A DNA stretch of 64,000 nucleotides. Origin: Lachnospiraceae bacterium. Lineage in GTDB: Bacteria; Bacillota; Clostridia; Lachnospirales; Lachnospiraceae. Below, in pieces: positions 42,423-50,456 of the stretch. Position 1 is the first letter of the stretch. Each line of letters opens with the position of its first letter. The notes beneath the pieces were generated by a model that worked only from the letters and a program-made list of their open reading frames with translations, was not told where the DNA came from and made no database searches. The position numbers were made by a program, and so were the translations under genes. The DNA lies in assembly GCA_910575275.1 (NCBI GenBank), contig CAJTEE010000001.1, positions 620,001 through 684,000 of the forward strand. The letters are read 5' to 3'.

Positions 42423-43208
42423 TTACGGCTGTGACAGCTCAAACTCCACGCGGATATTCGCTGTCACCTGCATCTTGCCGGGCATAACGCCCATGTCGGC
42501 CAGATCTTCCGCGGCCGCAAACTTTCCGGCTCCTTCTGTGCGCGCCGCCATACTCATGCCGGAATTGACATACCGCCCGTACTGTGCATCTCCATATTCC
42601 TCAATGTTTAAGACCTGGCCCAGCGTGCTGTCTCCGGCCGCCGCCAGAGCGCCTGCCTTTTCTTTCGCAAGCTCCACGGCCTTCTCCAAGGCACTGTGGT
42701 ATGCCTTGTCATACTCGCTTGAAAAATAAGAGACGGAACGGATCTCGTTTGCGCCTGCTGCCACCCCGTCCGAGAGCATGCTGCCTACCTGATCCAGAGC
42801 GACATCCGTCACCGTGACCTGCGTGTTCATTTCATAGCCGACTAAAAGCTGCGTGTTGCCGCTCCAGTCATAGCGGGGATCCAGCGAAAAATCGGACGTC
42901 CGAATGGACTCCTCGGAAAAGCCCTGCCCTTTTAGGTACTCTAACAGCGCATTCAGCTTCTCCGTGTTTTCCTGCTGGCAGCGCACGGCATCTGCGTTCT
43001 CTGTCCGGATTCCATACGTAAGCTGCGCCATATCTGGCACGACCTCCACGGTCTCCCTGCTCTCGACCGAGATCGTCCGGTTCGCGGACGCCTCCACTCC
43101 TGTCACCTGAATTGGTTCATCCACCGTGATTCTCGACGAACAGCCGGACAGGGCGATGCTTCCCACAGTCAGCATACCGATCATAGCCAAAACATATCGT
43201 TTCTTCAT
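42423..43208 (-). CDS. SIMPL-domain (DUF541) lipoprotein
   Basis: A 261-residue exported lipoprotein with lipobox IALSGCSS. The SIMPL domain covers nearly all of the mature part, with RTISVESRETVEVVPDMAQL at its start and YEMNTQVTVTDV in the centre. Homologues in bacteria are implicated in stress defence at the envelope, and the fold forms ring oligomers in at least one case. GGAGGAGTTTATTT precedes the ATG. Confidence 0.9.
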   Translation of the reverse strand: MKKRYVLAMIGMLTVGSIALSGCSSRITVDEPIQVTGVEASANRTISVESRETVEVVPDMAQLTYGIRTENADAVRCQQENTEKLNALLEYLKGQGFSEESIRTSDFSLDPRYDWSGNTQLLVGYEMNTQVTVTDVALDQVGSMLSDGVAAGANEIRSVSYFSSEYDKAYHSALEKAVELAKEKAGALAAAGDSTLGQVLNIEEYGDAQYGRYVNSGMSMAARTEGAGKFAAAEDLADMGVMPGKMQVTANIRVEFELSQP

Positions 43209-43248
43209 AAATAAACTCCTCCTTTTTCTGCCAATTTCTAATAATCCT

Positions 43249-43257
43249 ATTATAGCA
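43249..43257 (-). promoter_or_regulatory. Extended -10 promoter of the SIMPL gene
   Basis: TGCTATAAT on the minus strand, 41 bases upstream of the start. No good -35 is seen, as is usual for extended -10 promoters. The remaining stretch 43258-43431 holds no gene I can support. Confidence 0.55.
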
Positions 43258-43431
43258 GGAGTTTTTTTCTTTCCCGTTTCTTTTCTCTTACGTTTTCATG
43301 ACGAAACAGACATGTCTGCTGACGCAGGCATCACCGAATATAAAAGTCGATTGCTTCGCGCCTTTGGCTCTCCCGCAACCGCCGCCCGTCAATACTTTTA
43401 CAGTAAAAAATGCATTTATCGCGTGGCTTTT

Positions 43432-44217
43432 TTATGCTGTCAAACCTATATGTACATTATAGAGGCTGATTCCGATAATCACTGCCATGAGACCGATAAA
43501 CAGCCTGTCCACGGCATGATTGTCCAGTTTCTTATTAAAAGCGCGGCCCACGATCCCGCCGCCGATGCCGCCTGCCACCATGCATACAAGGGAGCCGATT
43601 CGAAACGCCGGAACACTGTGCGTCATAAGCGTGCTGATAAAGCTGGCCGCCTGGCTGAACAGGATGATATACAGGCTGTTGGCCGCCGCCGTTTTTGTAT
43701 CCATGCTGAAAAAATAATAGAGCACCACAAGATTGATCGGGCCTCCGCCGATACCCAAAAAGCTGGACATGACGCCAAGAGCCAGCCCGATACCGATGCA
43801 GCCCGCCGGATTCTCTATCCTTCTGGTACAAATCCGGCTGCGCATTACTGTATATACTAACGTCCCGACCGTGACAGCCGCCAGACAGCCCGCCTGCACT
43901 GCGCCTGCTGTATTTTGGTTTGCAAACGCGCTCTTGACAAGCTGGAACAGCTCTTTTCCAATCACACCTCCGACGGCCGCCCCCAGCGCCAACGGTGTCC
44001 CTGTGCGCAGCTCCACCTTTTTTTCTCCTGCAAGCATGGTCCTGCCTACCGAATAAAGGCTCATGGAAAGAACCGTACAGCAGGAGAGGAAGTTAATTGT
44101 GCTGACCGTCTCCAGGCGGAACAGGTCCATGACCGGTTTAATAATGACTCCGCCGCCGATGCCGCAGATGGCGCCGACAATGCTGGCCAGAAAGCTGATC
44201 AAAAAATATTCTGCCAT
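43432..44217 (-). CDS. TauE/SafE-family membrane permease
   Basis: A 261-residue protein with about eight helices and the duplicated glycine motif of the family: GAICGIGGGVIIKPVMDLF near the start and MSSFLGIGGGPINLVVLYYF in the second half. Members export sulfite, sulfoacetate and related anions, although many have unknown substrates. The ATG follows AAAGGGGAGAGTC. It is a single-gene unit with its own promoter. Confidence 0.9.
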   Translation of the reverse strand: MAEYFLISFLASIVGAICGIGGGVIIKPVMDLFRLETVSTINFLSCCTVLSMSLYSVGRTMLAGEKKVELRTGTPLALGAAVGGVIGKELFQLVKSAFANQNTAGAVQAGCLAAVTVGTLVYTVMRSRICTRRIENPAGCIGIGLALGVMSSFLGIGGGPINLVVLYYFFSMDTKTAAANSLYIILFSQAASFISTLMTHSVPAFRIGSLVCMVAGGIGGGIVGRAFNKKLDNHAVDRLFIGLMAVIIGISLYNVHIGLTA

Positions 44218-44267
44218 GACTCTCCCCTTTATTGATACAAAAATCGGTTTCTCTTTTTCCCTTTCTT

Positions 44268-44296
44268 ACTATACGTCTTAATCTGCGGGAAGTCAA
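44268..44296 (-). promoter_or_regulatory. Promoter of the TauE-family gene
   Basis: TTGACT and TATAGT with a 17-base spacer, on the minus strand. Confidence 0.75.
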
Positions 44297-44319
44297 GCAG
44301 ATGCAGGGCGTTTCATACG

Positions 44320-44358
44320 TTCATAAAATGTTCAAAGTCTTTTCAAAATTCTTTTACA
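44320..44358 (+). promoter_or_regulatory. Four hexamers at exact 11-bp spacing, Pho-box-like
   Basis: TTCATA (44320), TTCAAA (44331), TTCAAA (44342) and TTTACA (44353) each start 11 bp apart with 5-bp spacers. TTCATG (44375) continues the phase. The Bacillus PhoP box is TT(A/C/T)A(C/T)A repeated at this spacing; two hexamers match it fully and two at five of six bases. They point at the RNA candidate downstream. Confidence 0.5.
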
Positions 44359-44399
44359 CAATTCACATGATTTCTTCATGTTTCCCCCGTATTATATAG

Positions 44400-44536
44400 A
44401 CATAAGATAAACATCTTAAAGATGCTGCTTATAAGATTTTTTTCATAATACTCGGGCTGATAAGAAATTATCAGCTCTCCTCCCTTTTTCAAATAATCAT
44501 TTTGTTGGAAAAAACACCCGGATCGGGTGTTTTTTC
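44400..44536 (+). ncRNA. Small RNA candidate in the TauE-AGCS gap
   Basis: No coding frame longer than a few codons lies here on the plus strand. A TATTAT (44390-44395) could be the -10. The transcript would fold into ATAAG/CTTAT enclosing CATCT-TAA-AGATG, then GCTGATAA-GAAA-TTATCAGC with a GNRA loop, and end at a strong terminator. The upstream phased repeats suggest an activator-controlled promoter. No -35 was found, consistent with activator dependence. Expression is not shown by the sequence. Confidence 0.4.
44514..44536. terminator. Terminator between the RNA candidate and the alanine symporter gene
   Basis: ACACCCG and CGGGTGT pair around GAT, extended by A/T pairs on both sides, giving a T-run on either strand. 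Confidence 0.85.
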
Positions 44537-44569
44537 CATCCCCGGACTTTTCCCACATGTTCTTTTCCC

Positions 44570-45889
44570 TTACGGCCGTTTTACTTCCCGCACAAGAAAT
44601 GCAAGCGCCAAAAGATTCGGCATGGCCATCAGGCCGTTGAAAATATCCGAGAGCTGCCAGACCTGTTCCATCGGCCCGAGGCTTCCCAAAAATACCGCTG
44701 TCAGATAGCCTGCGAGATACAGATAAGAAAAGTCATGCCCCGTTTTCTCCTCCAGGTACGTTACAGCCTGTTTTCCCATATAATACCATGCAAGAATCGT
44801 TGCGAAGGCAAACAGTACGACGCACACAGAGACCGCATATCCGCCCAGATTGCCGAGCCCGCGCGTAAAGCATGCACTCGTAAGCGCCGCTCCGTTCTTT
44901 GCGGCCGCCCCAAGCTCCCCGCCAGTGGCACTAAGGATCGCCAGAGCCGTTAAGGTACAGCACACGATCGTGTCAACAAACACCTCAAAAATCGCCCATT
45001 GACCCTGTACGCCGGGCGAAACCCGATCGGTCCCTCCGTTTAAGACAGCCAGGCTTCCAAGGCCCGCCTCATTGGAGAATACGCCGCGCGCAATCCCGTA
45101 CCGCACGCAGCGGCTGACACCAAAGCCCGAAACTCCGCCGGCCGCACTGCGGATCGCAAACGCATCCTTAAAAATCATCGCAAAGACAGCCGGAAGCTCC
45201 CTCCAAAAGCATGCGATCACAGAAAGTGACGCCAGGATATAAATCGCGGCAGAAACCGGGGCCAGCCGCTCCGAAGCCCTGGCAATCCGCCCTATGCCTC
45301 CGGTGACAATGCGCCCCGCAAGCATGGCCAAGAGCACACCAATAAGCGCCGGTGAGACAGAAAACGTAAATTCCAGCGTTTCCGAGATCGCGTTGGCCTG
45401 CACCATGCTCCCCATGCCGAACGAGGCCAGAATGCAGAGTACGGCATACAGTACGGCAAGGCCGGGCAGTTTCAGCCCCTGTTCCAGGTAGAGCATCGGG
45501 CCGGACAGCCACTTTCCCTTTTTATCACGTCTCCGGTAACGGATCCCAAGCTCCGTTTCCCCGTAGGCAGTCCCCATTCCAAGGAATGCCGAAAGCCACA
45601 TCCAGAACACTGCTCCCGGGCCCCCGGCTAGCAGCGCGGTCGCGACTCCTGCAATATTTCCTGTCCCGATCGTCGCAGCGAGTGCCGTACAGGCGGACTG
45701 GAATTCGGAAATGCCTCCCTCCTTTTGGTCTTTACTCCCTCTCAAAAGGCTGCCCGCCGTCGTCTGCCACCATGTACGAATGCCTAGGATGGGAAAGAAG
45801 CCCAGGCGCACACTATAGAGAAGGCCGGCAGCCAGAAACAAAACCAGCATGCCCGGTCCCCAGATTATTTCATGAAGCGTCTGAAGCAT
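44570..45889 (-). CDS. Alanine/glycine:cation symporter (AGCS) family
   Basis: A 439-residue sodium-coupled amino-acid symporter with about 11 helices. The signature TALAATIGTGNIAGVATALL and GGPGAVFWMWLSAFLGMGTA lie near residues 72 to 105. GIARGVFSNEAGLGSLAVLN carries the second substrate-binding segment. A GTG lies two codons upstream; ATG 45889 is chosen because GGGAG lies 5 bases before it. Alanine or glycine uptake is the usual role. Confidence 0.93.
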   Translation of the reverse strand: MLQTLHEIIWGPGMLVLFLAAGLLYSVRLGFFPILGIRTWWQTTAGSLLRGSKDQKEGGISEFQSACTALAATIGTGNIAGVATALLAGGPGAVFWMWLSAFLGMGTAYGETELGIRYRRRDKKGKWLSGPMLYLEQGLKLPGLAVLYAVLCILASFGMGSMVQANAISETLEFTFSVSPALIGVLLAMLAGRIVTGGIGRIARASERLAPVSAAIYILASLSVIACFWRELPAVFAMIFKDAFAIRSAAGGVSGFGVSRCVRYGIARGVFSNEAGLGSLAVLNGGTDRVSPGVQGQWAIFEVFVDTIVCCTLTALAILSATGGELGAAAKNGAALTSACFTRGLGNLGGYAVSVCVVLFAFATILAWYYMGKQAVTYLEEKTGHDFSYLYLAGYLTAVFLGSLGPMEQVWQLSDIFNGLMAMPNLLALAFLVREVKRP

Positions 45890-45942
45890 ATGCACTCCCA
45901 GTATTTTCTCATTATGTTTTATTCCAATTTTGCGCGAGATAT

Positions 45943-45950
45943 GCTATACT
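45943..45950 (+). promoter_or_regulatory. Extended -10 promoter of the phospholipase C-like gene
   Basis: GCTATACT preceded by T (TGCTATACT), about 100 bases upstream of the TTG start. The -35 is poor. Confidence 0.45.
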
Positions 45951-46050
45951 GAAAAAAGAATAACTATCATTCAAACCGTGTCATTCAGCCGGTGTGCAGA
46001 TCACACAAAGCTGCTGCATAGAATACAAGAGTGAAAGGGGGGGGAATTAC

Positions 46051-47067
46051 TTGCCGGGATTTACGACGCACTATCTTTTTGGTGTTAAGGCCTATAACAA
46101 TCTGCCCAATGCCTATTTAAAGCATGTAATTTCCAAATACCGCTGGCTCTACCAGCTCGGGCTCCAGGGACCGGATATTTTCTTCTACAATATCCCAATC
46201 CTGCGCCATCGTGACTACCGAAACGTCGGTTCCTATATGCACGAACATCACGTAAACGCCTTTTTTTACCATTATCTAGCAGGGCTTTCGGAAATTTCTT
46301 CCCGCCAGCAGCGCGAACAGGCCGTTTCCTATTACGCCGGCTTCCTCTGCCACTATGTGGCCGACTCCATCTGCCATCCCTATGTATATGGAAGAATTCA
46401 ATATGAGGCGGAAGGGAAGGGAGCACAATTTCACGGTCTTCATGCACAGCTTGAAAATGATATCGACATGCTGCTCTTACGTAAATTCAAACAAAAAAAG
46501 CCGTCCGAATTCAACCAGGCGGCAACCATCTGCCTGAACGGCCAAGAGACGCAGTTTATTTCGCGGTTCTTAAGCCGCTGTATCAATCAAACGTATTACC
46601 GGATCACGGAAAGCAACAATTTTCAGGTGACGGAGGGGATGGTTTGCCGGTCCATCTTCGCAATCCGTTTTGGCGGACGTCTCCTCTCCGACCCGGCTGG
46701 ACGCAAGCAGAATGTGATCCGTTTTTTCGAGACCCTGCTCCTTCGCCAGCCCATTGCCTCCAAAAAGCTCGTAACGGATGCACCGCCTGCCGGTATTCGG
46801 AGTATCCTGAATCTCGATCATGAGGTCTGGACGAACCCCTGGAATAAGGCACTTGCCTCCCGTGCCTCCTTTTTGGAGCTCTACCGGCAAACCCTGCAGA
46901 AGTGCAGTCTGGTCTACTATCGGCTGAATGCTATGCTGACCGACGAAACGCCCCTTGGAGAACAGGATTGGGGGGAATTTCTCTCCGAGCTTGGAAATTA
47001 CTCCTATCACAGCGGCCTGGATGTCGGCGGAGCAATTGAATATAACAGAGAAAGGAATGTCACATGA
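46051..47067 (+). CDS. Zinc-dependent phospholipase C family protein
   Basis: A 338-residue cytoplasmic-looking member of the zinc-dependent phospholipase C/S1-P1 nuclease superfamily (PF00882 type). Likely metal ligands are in FTTHYLFGVKAYNNLP, LQGPDIFFYNIP, GSYMHEHHVNAFFYHY and AGFLCHYVADSICHPYVYGR, and later FHGLHAQLENDIDM. It lacks a signal peptide, unlike secreted toxins, which is usual for this clostridial group. The start is a TTG at 46051 because GGGGGG lies about 8 bases upstream and the conserved PGFTTHY follows directly. The next gene overlaps its stop. Confidence 0.82.
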   Translation: MPGFTTHYLFGVKAYNNLPNAYLKHVISKYRWLYQLGLQGPDIFFYNIPILRHRDYRNVGSYMHEHHVNAFFYHYLAGLSEISSRQQREQAVSYYAGFLCHYVADSICHPYVYGRIQYEAEGKGAQFHGLHAQLENDIDMLLLRKFKQKKPSEFNQAATICLNGQETQFISRFLSRCINQTYYRITESNNFQVTEGMVCRSIFAIRFGGRLLSDPAGRKQNVIRFFETLLLRQPIASKKLVTDAPPAGIRSILNLDHEVWTNPWNKALASRASFLELYRQTLQKCSLVYYRLNAMLTDETPLGEQDWGEFLSELGNYSYHSGLDVGGAIEYNRERNVT

Positions 47068-47771
47068 TGAAACCTTTGATCCTACTTTCCGGCGGCACCG
47101 GAGCTGCCGCCAACGGGACCCCGACCTGGACCCTGAATCAGAATTACGCAGAAAACGTACGCCGTGCCGGCGGACTCCCGCTCCTCGCCGTAGATAATGC
47201 CTGTGCAGACGAATATGCCGAGCTTGCAGACGGCCTCTTATTAAGCGGCGGAAAGGACGTCGCAACCTCGCGCTACGGCCAGGAGCAGAAATTCGACTTC
47301 GTCATCACAGACCCGCAGCGCGACGATCTGGAATACGGCTTAATCAAGGCGTTTGTTATGCGCAAAAAGCCGATCTTCGGAGTCTGCCGCGGAATCCAGA
47401 TCCTGAACACCTATTTCGGAGGCACCCTGTATCAGGATATTCCCGCCGAGCTCGGCGGGGATCATGCGAAGGGCGTCTGTCATCCTGTACGTCTGAAGGC
47501 CGATTCGATTCTCGGCCGTCTCTACGGCGGGACGTTAGAGACCAACAGCTACCATCATCAGGCGCTTGACGCGCTCGGGGACGGTCTCATCGCCATAGGC
47601 TGGTCCGATGCAGGCGGCCATCCGATCGTGGAGGCCATCGAGCATGAATCCCTTCCCATCTGGTCCGTCCAGTGGCACCCAGAGCGCATGACTGGCCCGG
47701 AAACGAACCCCAAAAATTGTGCGGATTCTTTGCCGATCTTTGAGTATTTTATCGGACAGTGCCGGAAATGA
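47064..47771 (+). CDS. Gamma-glutamyl-gamma-aminobutyrate hydrolase-like (PuuD, peptidase C26)
   Basis: A 235-residue class I amidotransferase-like hydrolase. The catalytic Cys is in KPIFGVCRGIQILNTYFGGT, and His and Glu are in SVQWHPERM. The oxyanion-type GLLLSGGKDVA also fits. It probably cleaves gamma-glutamyl amides. ATG 47064 overlaps the upstream stop codon as ATGATG, so the two genes are probably co-translated. The pairing with a phospholipase-like gene has no clear pathway meaning. Confidence 0.9.
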   Translation: MMKPLILLSGGTGAAANGTPTWTLNQNYAENVRRAGGLPLLAVDNACADEYAELADGLLLSGGKDVATSRYGQEQKFDFVITDPQRDDLEYGLIKAFVMRKKPIFGVCRGIQILNTYFGGTLYQDIPAELGGDHAKGVCHPVRLKADSILGRLYGGTLETNSYHHQALDALGDGLIAIGWSDAGGHPIVEAIEHESLPIWSVQWHPERMTGPETNPKNCADSLPIFEYFIGQCRK

Positions 47772-47793
47772 CCATAAAAAGGTGCGCGTAAAG

Positions 47794-47832
47794 AAACGCT
47801 GTGCAGAGGGGCGATCCGGCTGCACAGCGTTT
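47794..47832. terminator. Bidirectional terminator between convergent genes
   Basis: AAACGCTGTGCAG and CTGCACAGCGTTT pair perfectly over 13 bp, followed by a T-run on the plus strand and ACG-rich sequence on the minus strand. Confidence 0.88.
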
Positions 47833-47845
47833 TTTGTTTTTATTA

Positions 47846-48487
47846 TCAGACCTTCTTCGGCACATCCTCCGGCACTTCCTCTGGGCCAGCTTCGGTGCTG
47901 CTCTCGGCTCCCTTTAAGTCGATCGCCTCACCGGCCTTGTAGCTCTTGTCAAGAATGGCTGCACCGCCATCCTCTGTGATCTTTACATTCAGCGCAAAGG
48001 TATCCCACAGCGTCCCGAACGAGGTTGCCGAGGAATTTTCGATCTCCAGGGACTGAACGGCAACCATATCGTTAAACAGCTTCACAAGCTCGGCCGCGTA
48101 TTCCATCGCCTGCGCTTCGCTCGTATCCGCCTTTACGGTCCAGTTCAAGGCGATTGTAAGGGCTTCCTCATCGGCCGTAAAGTCAAACGCAACCGACTGC
48201 GGATAGTTCTCCGTATTGGTAAACACCTCCGTGGCATCGTGCCGGACCTGATCCCAGTCGTACATGGACTCCTCAAACGGTTCGTCGTCGATCAGAATAT
48301 TCTGATCCCGCGGGAGGGTCTCGTCATCGTCATCTCCCTCAAACTTCGCGGGATCGATTTCCTCGTCCCCTGCCCCCACATTCTCATCCATGACAGCGGG
48401 CGTCTCATCTGAAATGCTGCTCTTTGTACAGCCGCTAAGGGCCAGTACGGCAAACGCCAGGACAGCCATTCTTTTCAATATTCTCAT
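47846..48487 (-). CDS. Putative lipoprotein, unknown function
   Basis: I do not recognise the family. The 213-residue protein has a lipoprotein signal (MRILKRMAVLAF, lipobox ALSGCTKS). A highly acidic linker follows (about residues 30 to 65). The mature domain starts near SMYDWDQVRHDATEVFTNTE and alternates beta and helix. A Glu- and Pro-rich tail ends it. The ATG follows TAGGAGGAGTTATA. A TATAAT lies about 45 bases upstream. It is downstream of the glycan operon, but whether it is part of it is unclear. Confidence 0.75.
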   Translation of the reverse strand: MRILKRMAVLAFAVLALSGCTKSSISDETPAVMDENVGAGDEEIDPAKFEGDDDDETLPRDQNILIDDEPFEESMYDWDQVRHDATEVFTNTENYPQSVAFDFTADEEALTIALNWTVKADTSEAQAMEYAAELVKLFNDMVAVQSLEIENSSATSFGTLWDTFALNVKITEDGGAAILDKSYKAGEAIDLKGAESSTEAGPEEVPEDVPKKV

Positions 48488-48577
48488 TATAACTCCTCCT
48501 AAAATTGCTTACTGATTTTGCGCACCTGCCTATTATAAACGATTCCCCCAAATTTTTGTACCCCTTTTTATAAAATA

Positions 48578-49603
48578 TCATAAATTTTTTATTTTTTTGT
48601 AAGGAACTTCCTCCGCCGCCAAACTTCCGCTGCCACGGCCGGATTCCTGAGCGGTTCCCCCGCCCTTTTCCATGTTTACCGTATCCTTTACAATATAAAC
48701 CGGGCGGTCCTTCAGCTCCGCAAACAGGATCGCGATGTATTCCCCGATGATCCCGACGATCACAAACAGCATCGCGAACATAAACGAAATCAGGACCACG
48801 ATCGTCGCATAACCGCTTGGCGCACCGTATTTGGCCCAAGTATGGATCGTGTAAAGCACCATGAGCACACCGAAAAGCGCCGTCACCGCGCCCGAATAGA
48901 TCCCCAGCTTTAACGGCAGATCCGAAAAGCACAGGATCGTATTGACGGAAAAACGGAACAGCTTTCTTAAGCTGTATTTGCTCTCCCCCGCCACCCGCGG
49001 CCTGGCCTCGTAGGACAGCGTCGTCTTCGCAAAGCCGATGCTCTGCACATAGCCCCGCAGGAAGCGCACCTTTTCCCGGTAATTCCTTCTTAGCACCTCG
49101 GCCGCCTGTCTGTCTACCGCAAAAAAATCGGAGGCATTTGGCTCAAACTTTACGTCGGAAAGGCGATTAATCAGCTTATAAAAGGCAGACGATGTGACAT
49201 TCTTTAGCAGGCCGGCGCTTTTGTTTCTGACACGCACCATGCTTATGACCTGACAGCCCGCCTCAAATTTTTCCACGATTTCGGGAAGAAGCTCTGGCGG
49301 ATGCTGCAGATCCGCATCCATGCAGACGATCCCGTCCCCGTCTGCATAGTCAATCCCGGCAATCATGGCCGCTTCGTGGCCGAAGTTACGCGAAAACTCG
49401 ACAAGCCTGACCCGCCTATCCTCTCTGGCAAGCCCGCGCAGCAAGCGCCCCGAATCGTCACTGCTCCCGTCATTGACAAACACGAGCTCGTAGTCCCATG
49501 AAGCGGGAAGCGCCCGCAAAACGGCCGTGGCCTCGGAATAAAAATCCCGCAGCCCCGGCTCCTCGTTGTAGACCGACACGACCACTGAAAGCAGCTTACT
49601 CAT
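48578..49603 (-). CDS. GtrB-like polyprenyl-phosphate glycosyltransferase (GT2)
   Basis: A 341-residue family 2 glycosyltransferase with two C-terminal transmembrane helices, as in GtrB/DPM1. Seen: SVVVSVYNEEPGLRDFYSEA at the N-terminus, VFVNDGSSDDS, GIVCMDADLQHPPELLPEIV with the DxD, and ARPRVAGESKYSLRKLFRFS before the helices. It probably loads a sugar on undecaprenyl phosphate for use at the outer membrane face by the GT-C-like proteins of the operon. The start overlaps the licD stop by 8 bases. A Gly- and Ser-rich tail ends it. Confidence 0.9.
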   Translation of the reverse strand: MSKLLSVVVSVYNEEPGLRDFYSEATAVLRALPASWDYELVFVNDGSSDDSGRLLRGLAREDRRVRLVEFSRNFGHEAAMIAGIDYADGDGIVCMDADLQHPPELLPEIVEKFEAGCQVISMVRVRNKSAGLLKNVTSSAFYKLINRLSDVKFEPNASDFFAVDRQAAEVLRRNYREKVRFLRGYVQSIGFAKTTLSYEARPRVAGESKYSLRKLFRFSVNTILCFSDLPLKLGIYSGAVTALFGVLMVLYTIHTWAKYGAPSGYATIVVLISFMFAMLFVIVGIIGEYIAILFAELKDRPVYIVKDTVNMEKGGGTAQESGRGSGSLAAEEVPYKKIKNL

Positions 49604-50456
49604 AAATCTTGATCTCCATGTCCGAATGCTCCGGAACCTGCTTTTCTTTTGGCGGCAGCTTCCTGTAATCCCCGTATATCTGCTTTAAATACGGCTCCCA
49701 GCCGGCCGGAATGAAAAATTTTGTATCTGCAAAGGGAACCTCCCTCACCTCGTCGGCCCATCCCCGATCCATCTCCACGTAGAAATAATCGGGCGCATAA
49801 TTCGTATAAAAATAGCGCCGCGTCTTCTTTTTTCGGTCCTTTTTACAGAGCAGACGCCATATCCGGTAGATAAAAGGAAACGGAATCAGCCTTCCCACAT
49901 GCGAAAGCACGAAGACCGCCGCTTTCATTGCCCCCCTGTAATCGGAATAGTCGAGCCTCCAGCGGTGCCCCAGCGCCAAGCCGTAAACGATGCAGTGCAG
50001 AAGCTTCGTGCAGGAAGCGGCAATTTTTCCGTCCGGAAGTGCATCCATGACGAACAGATCGACGTTTAAGCGGCTGATCTTCTCGTCATAAAATGCCGTC
50101 TTTTCGTTTTCCACAAACTTCTGGCTTTTCTCATACGTCACACGGGAGACAAAGTCATAAAACGCCCGGCCCCCATGGTACTCACAGGGCTCCACGAACG
50201 ACATGGTATCCGGCAGCTCACGCCGCACCACCTTCACAAACAGCTCATATTGATTCCGCGTAAACACGACGTCCACGTCATCATCCCAGGGGATAAAGCC
50301 CTGATGTCGGACCGCCCCCAAAAGCGTCCCAGAGTCCAGGGCATACCGGATCTTATATTTACGGCAGATGCGGTCAATCTCCTTTAAGAGCGTTAAATTG
50401 ACCGCATGCACCTTTTCCAGGCCGTTTTCGGCGCCTGCATGTTTTTCTGTGCTCAC
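49596..50456 (-). CDS. licD: LicD-family nucleotidyl/phosphotransferase
   Basis: A 286-residue protein of the LicD family. Enzymes of this family attach phosphocholine or other phospho-groups to surface glycans. The hallmark ALDSGTLLGAVRHQGFIPWD, then DDVDV, lies near residues 38 to 62; RLNVDLFVMDAL follows. The ATG overlaps the rfbH stop as ATGA. No licA, licB or licC for choline uptake and activation lies in the window, so the donor may be different. Confidence 0.88.
   Translation of the reverse strand: MSTEKHAGAENGLEKVHAVNLTLLKEIDRICRKYKIRYALDSGTLLGAVRHQGFIPWDDDVDVVFTRNQYELFVKVVRRELPDTMSFVEPCEYHGGRAFYDFVSRVTYEKSQKFVENEKTAFYDEKISRLNVDLFVMDALPDGKIAASCTKLLHCIVYGLALGHRWRLDYSDYRGAMKAAVFVLSHVGRLIPFPFIYRIWRLLCKKDRKKKTRRYFYTNYAPDYFYVEMDRGWADEVREVPFADTKFFIPAGWEPYLKQIYGDYRKLPPKEKQVPEHSDMEIKIYE

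Noticed and set aside
44281-44310. Pho-like repeats as control of the TauE gene
   Set aside because: The TauE promoter on the minus strand is complete without them, and the repeats have their hexamer orientation on the plus strand. A role for TauE cannot be excluded.
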